This document shows positions 11,287 through 20,620 of a stretch of 64,000 nucleotides of DNA, in pieces. Both the position numbers and the translations under genes were made by a program. The stretch covers positions 1,116,001-1,180,000 of the forward strand of contig JAHQIY010000014.1 of the NCBI GenBank assembly GCA_019054805.1. Direction: 5' to 3'. This DNA comes from Brachionus manjavacas. Its lineage: Eukaryota > Rotifera > Eurotatoria > Ploima > Brachionidae. Below the pieces are notes generated by a model. The model did no database searches. It was given only the letters and a program-made list of their open reading frames with translations, and was not told where the DNA came from. Positions within the stretch are counted from its first letter, which is position 1. Every line of letters starts with the position of its first letter.

Positions 11287-11333
11287 TTTCTATTAATTTT
11301 TGACTATAGAATTCTTTCATTTTTAAATCAAAT

Positions 11334-12301
11334 TTATTTTACTTCTAATTCGTGTGTCACGCTTTCTGTGTCATCATGGGAGCGCAAAATGTTCAAAAAA
11401 AGTCTTTTATAGAGAAAAATAGTGTCCATTTCATCGAATGACCCATCTTGGTCATCATTCAGCATCGTGGAATTCATGTATTTCAATAATAGTGTTATCA
11501 ATGGAAAATCATCTTGGTCAACTAGATCAATTGCTCGTTCGTTCTCAGCAGTCATGAAGTTTGCGTCAGCACCGTTTTCCAAAAGAATTCTTTAAAAAGA
11601 AAATTTAATTTCCTGTCGGTTAACTTGATCATTAGAATTTAATTATTTTTTTTTCAAAAAATTTAAAAAAACTGATTATTTCCTGTTAATCTGAGTAATT
11701 AAAAAAATCGAAACAATTTTTTTTCCAAAACCAGACTAGACATGACGCAGAAAACAGCCAATTAATCAATCGTATAAGTATACAAATCGAAGATAAAAAT
11801 TGTTTTACTTGACTACTTCATGAAAGCCCATTGATGCGGCTTAAAAAAATATTTAAATAAAAATTAAAAAAAATTGCCCCAAGTGAGGATCGAACTCACG
11901 ACCTCCAGATCACTCTTTTTTTTTCAGATTATGAGACTGACGCGCTACCGACTGCGCTATTGAGGCTCTACTTGGGGCATCACTTAAATTTAGAGTTAAA
12001 CAATACCTGCATGCAAAGGTGTCCAACTGTCTTCGTCCATTACATTCAAATCTGCCTTGCTCTCAATCAACAATTTGACCAGTTCAATGGAATTTTCCAG
12101 CACTGCTTGGTGCATTGCTGTCAACCCGGAGTCATTTATTTTATTCAAGTCAATATTGGCACTGGCTCGACGAAGCATTGTACGCACACTTTCTATATCG
12201 TTGTCCTTTATACTTTCCAAAAAAATGAGCTCATCAGTAAACTTGACTTTGGTCTTAGGTTTTTTGGAATTTTTTAATTGAAGACTCAAACGACGACTCA
12301 T
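11334..12301 (-). CDS. Ankyrin-repeat PP1 regulator, PPP1R27/MYPT-like, copy 1
   Basis: Exons 12301-12007, 11839-11809 and 11589-11334 give 193 residues. Near residue 20 is KVKF, an RVxF-type PP1-docking motif, followed by FLESIKDNDIESV. Ankyrin repeats follow (GLTAMHQAVLENSIELVKLL, SWTPLHAAASMGFHEVVKIL, then a weaker third), in the same order as PPP1R27 and the N-terminus of MYPT proteins. Such proteins hold the PP1 catalytic subunit. The middle exon is only 31 nt. The 167-nt first intron contains a complete tRNA-Met on the same strand. An acceptor-like TTTACAG lies 17 nt upstream of the ATG. A paralogue with the same intron phases is at 14252-15306. Which family member is the true orthologue is unclear. 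Confidence 0.82.
11875..11966 (-). tRNA. tRNA-Met(CAU), intron-containing, copy 2, inside an ankyrin-gene intron
   Basis: Reverse-complement copy of the tRNA-Met at 10704-10795, with the same exonic sequence; the roughly 19-nt intron differs by a single base (an A for a T inside the A-rich run). It lies wholly within the first intron of the ankyrin gene, in the same orientation as that gene. Just beyond its 5' end, at about 11967-11979, the plus strand reads TCTACTTGGGGCA, a near copy of the tRNA 3' end in the opposite orientation. That suggests a rearrangement or inverted duplication. Confidence 0.93.
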
Positions 12302-14251
12302 TTCACCAAAATGAATATCTGTAAACTTAAATTAAAATTACTGAATAAAATTTAAATGAATTATTGATTTCAGGATATTTAAGAAATTGTTTGAAATTTT
12401 GATATTAAATAGAAAAGTATGAGCTTAAGTTTCAAAATTTTTGGTTCTTGTTCAAACATTAAATTTTTAATCCTGATAAACAGGAAACTTTTAAATGTTA
12501 AATTTAGACTCAATTAAATTTTTTTCTCATTAGACGCTTTTGAAAACAGAATTTTTTTCGTTTTGAAATTTTTTTCGAGGTTTTTTTTCTGTAAATGAAT
12601 TTTGAGATACTAAGCTACTAATTTTTACTTATCTGTTCGTAGCTTTTGCTTGCTAAATAATTAAATTTTGAATCTTAATCAAATTTTTTGGAAATAAAAG
12701 GTAGAATTAATTTCATAACATTAAATTATTTAAATTTTGCACACTTGACAAATTTTATTAAACAAATGATCATTTTTGGCAAAATAAAAAATATTGATTA
12801 TGATTTATTAAATTGATTCAGTCTTTCATAATTTTGTAAATCTTAGCAAGAAGAGATGAGAGCGGCTTCCACAACATCTCAAGCAGTTAAATCATAATCA
12901 ATACGACACACAAATTGCTAAACGAGATTTAAAAAAAACAGCTAGAAGGAAATTTCTTATTTTCTTAATCAGATTATATATGTTTATGGCCATGAAAATA
13001 AAAAATAAATCTAAATAGAATATTATACTAATAAATATTGATCTGTTCCAATATTATAAATTGATTTTGTTGGCTGGGTTCATTAAAAATAGATTAATTT
13101 GAAAAAATACCGATTTCAACACCATTATTCAAACTTTAGACATATCATCACAATTATCCGATTCCTTATAATCAAATTTTGAATAACTTTACTCAATGAT
13201 AAATAAATTCTTTTTTTTAAAATCACTTTCAGCTCTATGCAAATATTTGCATGTTTTTATCACTTCAAGTATCAATCAGTAAAACTCAAAGTTTTTTGTT
13301 TTACTTTGGTCAACTGAATAAATAATGCTTATCTAATTTATTTTTTAAATAGATAAAATTCTTCAACAAATATTTATTTGATGAAATTCCTGTCTAAATG
13401 CACTTGAAAAAGAATGGAATATTAACTTTGAAAATAACATTTTATTTTATTAAAAATCCTTAAATTTTAAAAGCTTTGTAGATCCAAAAATGTTCAAAAA
13501 ACATCAACATCTCTCAAACGCTGACTTGATTATCAATTATTATTTAACTTAAGAGCCTTAATAATAAACAAACATTGTAATGAATATTGTGCTCAAGTAT
13601 ATTGTTGAATTAGCATAAGGTAATTTGCTTGTGCGGATATTATTTTTTGTTCGTATAAACAAAATATTAATCAAATATAAAATGAGAAATGATTTATGGA
13701 AAAAAAAGCTTCGGAAAATCAAAAAAAAATTAAATCAGATTAAGGCTAATTGAAAGATTACTTGAAAGATTTCAAAGATATCCACAGAGGATAGCTTGGC
13801 GCAATTTGCCAAATATTTCGGGTATTTGAGAAATTAATTCAAATCAAGCGAACTCAATTGGAAATATCGGCAAGGTAGTTATTCCATTTCAAGGCACATA
13901 ATTTCGTGAAAGACTTGATTTTCTTTCAAGTGATAAACATTACGGCATTAAAAATTAAATTATTATATAAATATTTATTCGATAATTAGAAAATTTAATT
14001 TAGATTAATAAATTTGACTTAGCTGTTTTTTGTTGGAATCAAATATTCAAAGTATTTCATGATTGAAAGAAAAATATCATTAAAATTAATCAGATTATTA
14101 ATTAAAATGGAAAAATAAAGAACGGATTTCTTCATATTTGGCGCATTTTTTTCATATCTATCTCACATTCATCTTGTAATTTTAGACAATTTTTAAAGTC
14201 GATCAGTCGATATTCAATTAAATTTTTTTATAATTAATTAAAAAATTTATT
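12302..14251. other. AT-rich intergenic DNA between the two ankyrin paralogues
   Basis: No exon, RNA gene or inverted-repeat element is recognised. The stretch lies between the 3' end of copy 2 and the 5' end of copy 1 of a tandem duplication, so the promoter of copy 1 should be within it. Confidence 0.5.
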
Positions 14252-15306
14252 TTAACAAACGCTTATTTTTAGCTGTTGGTTTGCTTTATTTTTATGACTT
14301 GGCTCATTCATGTATTTGAGAAATAAATTTTTCAATTCGGCATCGCTTGCTTCTATTAAATCAAAAGGTCTTTGATCTTGGAGTGTCAATGCTCGCCAGT
14401 CAGCGCCATGCTGTAACAAAAGTCTAAAAAAAAATTCATTTATTCTAAATTTGAATATAAAAGTTTAAAACAATAAAATAAATTTTAAGTTTTCTTAATG
14501 AATAAAGGTAATAAACGAACTTGAAATTTTTTGTTTTAAAATCTTTTGTTTAAATTTAAAATTTAGATTTGTGTTAATTACGAAGTTTACCTTGGTAGTT
14601 TTTTATTTTTTAGAACTATTTTTTAAGGCTAAAACATTATTTTTTATATAATCTTGAAAAAAATCCAAAAATAATCATTGAAGTGCAATTTTTTTAATTT
14701 TTTAACTCGATCTTGATTCTTGGCCAGTGAATGTTTGAAAAAAAAAGACTATTTAATTTAAAATAAAATAAGACTATATGACTTTATTACCAAAATTTAA
14801 AAAAAAAACTTATTTTAATCTCAATTTTGAACCAAAAAGACTATACTAAACTAACAAGAAATAATTAAATACTCACTTTGAGACTTCGTAATATCCCAAT
14901 GAGGCAGCTATTTTAAAAAAAGCATCAAAAAATAATTTGTAGCCTATATGATTAATACCTGTATGTAGAGGAGTCCAATAGTCTTCATCTATACAGTTAA
15001 TATCAGCATTGTTGTCCAACATAAGCTTGACCAATTCAATTGAATTTTCCAAAACTGCATGATGAAAAGCGGTTAAACCTTTTTTAATAAAAAATTTAAA
15101 TGAATTTGATTTTTAGGCCCAAATACATTACCTGAGTTATTTATTGAACTCATGTCGATACATGCACTTCTTCGTCTAAGCAAACATTTGACATTTTCTA
15201 TATCGCTATCTTTAATGCTTTCTAAAAAAATAACTTGATCCGGAAATCTGACTTTGGTTAAGATTTTTTTTTCGAACTTTTTCTTAGAGCTTAGATGTCG
15301 ATTCAT
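14252..15306 (-). CDS. Ankyrin-repeat PP1 regulator, PPP1R27/MYPT-like, copy 2
   Basis: Exons 15306-15132, 15078-14959, 14907-14877 and 14423-14252 give 165 residues. The layout matches copy 1: TKVRF docking motif, FLESIKDSDIENVKCLLRRR, then ankyrin repeats (LTAFHHAVLENSIELVKLM, YWTPLHTAASLGYYEV). It shares with copy 1 the 31-nt exon and the intron before the last exon; it has one extra intron after INNSG, and a third intron of 453 nt. The start chosen aligns with copy 1 and lies behind an acceptor (GTGTTCAG) 21 nt upstream; an in-frame ATG further up at 15375 lies within the presumed intron or outron. The basic C-terminus differs from the acidic tail of copy 1. Confidence 0.82.
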
Positions 15307-15669
15307 TTTTGAATGCACTTCGACAAGTTCTGAACACAAAAATATCAATTTATAGCAGAATTGAGTAAAGAACAAGAGTTTTAATTAAATAAAAGCAAAA
15401 AAGTAATTCGGATGCAAGACTTCTTAAGCCAAAAATTCAAAAGAAATGTGTAAATAATCATTAAAATGCCTGACGGTAAAGAAATCGCTTGACTTTAATT
15501 AAATTTTTTAAACATCTTATTAAAAAAAATTGAAAATAAAATAAAAAAAAAAATTGAAAAATTTATTCCATTTTTATTGACTGCTTTTTTTTTTCAGGTA
15601 AAAACTAAAAATTTTAATACTCTAAACTAAAAAGAAGTAATAACTAGAACCAGATCCCATTTTTTTATT

Positions 15670-17424
15670 TTAAACCATCTTATCGTACAACTCTAATGGA
15701 TACTCTTTTCTATACATTTTGACATGATCGACCATTTCGTTGCGTTGTTTTTCCAAATGAGCCGGAAGTTTGTCATAAACATCATCGAATAGCGATTGTG
15801 GACGGGCTCTTTTTTGTTTTTCAGCATTGTGAAAGCATTCCATTACCAAACGTTGAGCTTCAGCGCTAACCTGTTCGTCTTTTTCAGCATCCCACCAGCC
15901 TTTATTTATCACATACTGCTTAAATCTTTTTACTGGGTTGTCATCTTTTTCCCACAAATGCATTTCATCAATTGACCTGTAAGCTGTGCTGTCATCGGAT
16001 GTGCTATGATGACCAAGACGGTATGTCATAGCTTCGATCAACACCGGTCTTGATTCTTTGACTGCTATTTCTCTTGCTGCTCTAGTCGCATTATAAACAG
16101 CGAATAAATCATTTCCGTCAACTCTAATTGTGACTATTCCATAAGCTGGACCTCTTGCTGCAATACCATCACCTCTGTATTGGTCTTTGACGCTTGTTGA
16201 AATCGCATAGCCATTATTACGACAGAAGAAAATCACCGGAACATCGAAAACTGAAGCAAAATTCATAGCAGCATGAGTGTCACCTTCCGATGAACCTCCA
16301 TCACCAAAATACGTGATTGCAGCCAGGCCATTTTGTTTTCTTTTCAAAGCATACGCAGCTCCAACTGCTTGGGGCAATTGAGTGGCAATCGTGCTTGATA
16401 TGGTCACAAAATTTAACTCTTTGGAACCATAATGCTTTTTTTAAAATTAATTAGAAAATTTTTAATTAAAAAATAAATTTAGTATTAGATAAAAATAAAT
16501 TGATTCTAAATATATAATAAAATATTTTTATAAAAATTTAAATATCTTCAAAATTATTTAAATTATTGAGCAAATTTTTTAATATTAATCTTGATTTTTA
16601 ATTCGGAAAGAGGAAATGCATTTTTTATGATTAATATTAAGATATCTTACAACAGGCATTTGTCTTCCTTTACATGTTCCATTAGCATTACCAAATATTT
16701 GATCACAAGTTTCCTGCATTGAAAGACCGCGCCATAGAACAACACCTTAGTTTTAACTAAGTTTTTTCTTAATTTTTTTTCACTTTTACTCAAAATTACC
16801 AGCTTCACGATACTGAGCTTTTAATGAAAAGTTTTTTAATTTGGTTTTAAATGGTTTTTAAATTTCAAAAAAATACCAAAAACAAGGTCATCAGGATTCA
16901 AAGCATGTGCACTGCCTAATTGTGCTGCTGTTTCACCATGGTTAGGCATGTAAAATGAGATTCTGCCTTGACGCTGAGCTTCGTACATAATAGTGTCCAT
17001 TTTTCCTAAAGTAATCATTGTTTTTAAAATTTTTTCACATGTTTCTCGGTCAAACTTAAAGACCAAAAGATAAATTTTGATATATATATAATGAAAGTCT
17101 TGAAGTACATTTGGATCCTGTGTCGTATCAAGAATTTGACTTTTTCTATTCATTACCCGATAACACTGAATCAACTCATTATTTTCTGGGTAAATAAATT
17201 CTAAATTAGAGGTAAACTCGCCGTTATAACCGGGAAATGCAGCTCTATCACTAACACTTGTTGCATTACCGCTGTGGCGTTTTGCCAAGCAGAAAATACC
17301 GTTTGACTGAAAGAAAATTCCAATCATTGATAAAATTTACATGGATGAAAGTTAAATTTACCAAAATACTTTTTTTGGAATTTGTTAATGCTTTCAAGTT
17401 TTTTAACATAAAGCTACGGCTCAT
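15670..17424 (-). CDS. BCKDHA: Branched-chain 2-oxoacid dehydrogenase E1 alpha, mitochondrial
   Basis: Six exons: 17424-17362, 17306-17109, 17054-16877, 16817-16800 (only 18 nt), 16745-16651 and 16434-15670. Together they encode 438 residues, close to the 445 of the human precursor. The first exon is a basic, hydroxylated presequence typical of mitochondrial import. Catalytic landmarks are the thiamine-diphosphate motif region GDGGSSEGDTHAAMNF, FFCRNNGYAIST, YRGDGIAARGP, VRVDGND-type IRVDGNDLFAVYNATR, and the phosphorylation loop RLGHHSTSDDSTAYRS. The enzyme decarboxylates branched-chain 2-oxoacids in a complex with E1 beta, E2 and E3. The GAT-CCA-AAT donor choice removes a 54-nt in-frame intron (17108-17055) that could be mistaken for coding. 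The gene is divergent from SLC25A11. Confidence 0.96.
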
Positions 17425-18417
17425 GGTGAAAATTTTTGCTTAAAATGTATCAAAAAATAATTTTATTTTTTATAATGAATTTAAAGTAGCTTTTAATTTT
17501 TTCTTGGAAAAATGAATGTAAGTTCAAAAATATGCAACCATGTTAAAGCATAAAAAAGTTCGTTAATAGATTACTCAGAATTAATATCATCTTGATCATA
17601 TTTTTCTCCAAAATAAGATATTTAATTTTAAAAATTTGAAAATTTATCATATGTTTATTAAAAATTTCTCAGAAAAAAAGCTAATGCAAGAAATGAAAAA
17701 TTAAATTAATTAATTATTTCGAATATTTGGATTTAAAAACTTGGCTTCGAAAAAATTATTAAAAAAGCTGATCGTCAAAGAATTTTTTGAATAAGCCTTT
17801 TAATAAGAAAATAGGACGGTGTGTATTTAGTTTGTAAAAGAATAAATAAGTTTCAAAAGTTTTTAATATGTAAATTTTTATAAAAATTCTTACTAGCAAA
17901 ATAGAAAAAAAATTGATAATGTTTTATTTTTTTTTTTAATTTATGAATATTTTTAGAGTCAAATAATAAAGAAATTTTTTTTTTCAAGTGCTAATATATC
18001 AAAAATTTACACTAAAATAAATTAAATTTTGGACAAAAATATCCCTAAAAATAAAGAGCTTAATTTTATTTGAGAAAAAACAGCTGAAATTTTAATTAAC
18101 TCAGCTATACTCAAAAAAAAAAGAATTTGAAAGAAATTATCTTGTGCTGAGCAGCGAAATTTCAAACAAATGTTTTCATCATCCGGTCATAATGTAAAAA
18201 TTACATAAAATCTTTCTCTTTAGATTGTCTTTAATTTTTTTCTCGCTACTAAAAGTTTTCATTCAGCAGTAAAAAAAAAAAATTTTTTTTTATTGCACCC
18301 AACTTAATTATTAAGTTTATTTTGCTATTTATATAAATGAATATAAATAAAAAAGCTTCTCTAGATTGCTTCTGAAGGTTTTTAACATTAACTGAATTCT
18401 AAAAATCATTTACAGAA
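17425..18417. promoter_or_regulatory. Shared upstream region of divergent BCKDHA and SLC25A11
   Basis: About 990 nt of AT-rich DNA separates the start codons of two mitochondrial genes transcribed away from each other; both promoters must lie here. A TATTTATATAAATGAATATA stretch at about 18327-18348 is a possible TATA region for SLC25A11. The last splice-acceptor-like signal (CATTTACAG) sits 2 nt before its ATG. No coding sequence is seen. Confidence 0.45.
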
Positions 18418-19422
18418 ATGGCAACAAAATCTGAGCAAGCAAAATCGGTTCCGAACTATGTTAAATTTATAATGGGTGGCTCGGCAGGTATGGGCGCTAC
18501 CTTGTTCGTTCAACCGCTAGATCTAGTAAAAAATCGTATGCAGCTGAGCGGAGAGGGGGGTTCTGCCAGAGCTTACAAAAATAGTTTTGACGCGATTACA
18601 TCAATTATTAGAAGTGAAGGAGTTACAGGGATTTATACAGGGTTTGGTTTTTTATTAAAAATTTAAATTAAAAATTTAAATTTTATTCAAAAAAAAGATT
18701 ATCAGCAGGTTTGCTGCGCCAAGCTACATATACCACCGCTAGAATGGGTATTTTCCAAAGTCTTCTTGACCATTTTAATCAAAAAAACAACAATCAAATT
18801 GGATTTTTTGCCAAAGCTGCCATTGGTATATTTTCAGGTGGAGTTGCTGCCTACATTGGAACTCCTGCCGAAGTTGCTCTAATCAGAATGACAGCAGATG
18901 GAAAGCTCCCGCCGGAACAAAGACGCGGATACAAAAATGTATTCAATGCTCTATTTAGAATAATTAAAGAAGAGTCGGTTTTTACGCTTTGGAAAGGAGC
19001 CACACCCACTGTTGCCAGAGCAATGGTCGTCAATGGAGCTCAGTTAGCTTCGTATTCGCAGGCAAAGGAATTTTTGGTCTCAACTTCTTATTTCAAAGAG
19101 GGAATTGTAATGCATTTTTGCGCCTCTATGATCTCGGGTTTAGTCACCACAATAGCCAGCATGCCAGTTGATATTGTCAAAACAAGAGTTCAAAAATCGA
19201 GTGGATCTACCAATGCAATGGTAAAATATTTTTATAAAAAAAAAATTAAAAATTTTCAATGAATTTTTTAAAAAGAAAATATTCATGGGAGTTATTCGAG
19301 AAGAGGGAGTATTCAGTCTGTGGAAAGGTTTTACGCCTTATTACGCCAGACTTGGGCCGCATACAGTTTTGACATTTATATTTTTGGAACAAATGAATGT
19401 TTTATACAAAAGATTCGCTTAG
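18418..19422 (+). CDS. SLC25A11: Mitochondrial 2-oxoglutarate/malate carrier
   Basis: Exons 18418-18646, 18706-19220 and 19276-19422 give 296 residues in the usual three-fold carrier repeat. Each repeat has its signature: PLDLVKNRM, PAEVALIRMTADG and PVDIVKTRVQ. Blocks specific to the oxoglutarate carrier include GLLRQATYTTARMGIF, RRGYKNVFNAL and WKGFTPYYARLGPHTVLTFI. It exchanges 2-oxoglutarate for malate across the inner membrane in the malate-aspartate shuttle. The first donor is placed after TTT-G, which keeps the family sequence; an earlier GT breaks the frame. The introns are 59 and 55 nt. The loop after KTRVQ is shorter than in vertebrates. Confidence 0.96.
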
Positions 19423-20620
19423 GTTAATTTTTTAATTTTTTTCCGTAATTTTGTTGCGGAATTAAAAATTCTAGTTTTAGAAAAATATGAAACGTAAATT
19501 GAGAAAAAAAACTTTTGGAAAAAAAAATTCAAAAACTTATTTATTTTTTTTTTATTTTTGTTAATGACACTTTAAAAAAATAAAAAACTACTCAACTACA
19601 ATTTTAAATGCCATTCCTTTATTTTTTAAAATTATCTGAAACTTTATTTTATAAAAATATATAATGGAAAATCAACGCAATGAGGACAATTTTTCGAACA
19701 CATATCATTTCCGAAATGCAGAATTTATTTAGTAACCCTTAATTAAATGGGTAATGAAATTAAATTTTCTTATTTGTTTTTATTTTGTTTAACAAAATGT
19801 TCATAAATTTATAAAATATAATGAAATTTAAAATTTGCTCAAATATCCACTTTTTGACTATTTGTTAAATAATAATAAAAATAATAAATCAAATCACATT
19901 TTTTTATGAATTCTGTAGATTTTTAAAATTGATAACATTGCCAAGCAACTTGTATAATCAAAGTAAAAAGGAATTAAAAAATAAGACTAATTTGTATCAC
20001 ATTATAATGAGAAATATAAAATTGAGTAAGCTATCACATGAATAAATGTTATGCAATTTTCAAACATACATTTAACTCAAATAAAAAATAATATTAAAAA
20101 ATATTTTGAAATTAGCTTAAATTTATGCACTTTTTTATGCAATGATTTAAAAAAAATTAAAAATCACTGTTTGCTATTAATAGAGAAACTTTCTAGAACC
20201 AATCTTCGGGGACATTTAGTTACCATGATCGATTTATTGGACACCAATACCGTCAATTTGACAACCAAAATTAAACCATAGGCTCAATAACTTTGCACGC
20301 ACTTTCAATTGTCTCTATGAGTGACTGTCAAGAGAGAATTGGAAAGCAAGCTGTTTGATTAAGCAACTTAAAAGCACATGTGTTCACTAGAGGGAATCTT
20401 CTACTTGTTTATTAAAGTTTTAAATCGTTTCTAATGTTTGAATTTTTTCAAAAGAGAAAACCCTTTTTTCAATGCTTCTCTCATTCACACTTACACTTTA
20501 GATCCTCTTGGCTTATAAAAAACTTTTTATTTTTTTTTAAATTTCAGATCGTTCAATTAAAAATATTTAATTTTTTGTGTGAGACGCCACTTAATTTATA
20601 CAAATTGAATAAATTGAAAA
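19423..20620. other. Intergenic DNA between SLC25A11 and importin beta
   Basis: No gene recognised. The short frames at 20051-20281 and 20434-20664 do not resemble proteins; the second overlaps the importin first exon in another frame. A TTAAATTTCAG at about 20538-20548 could be a 5'-UTR or trans-splice acceptor for importin beta. Confidence 0.45.

Noticed and set aside
11960..12281. Plus-strand ORFs opposite the ankyrin gene
   Set aside because: Shadows of the minus-strand ankyrin exon.
17054..17109. Reading straight through 17055-17108 in BCKDHA as coding
   Set aside because: The 54 nt have GT..AG ends, normal intron size and AT composition, and the family has no insertion there.
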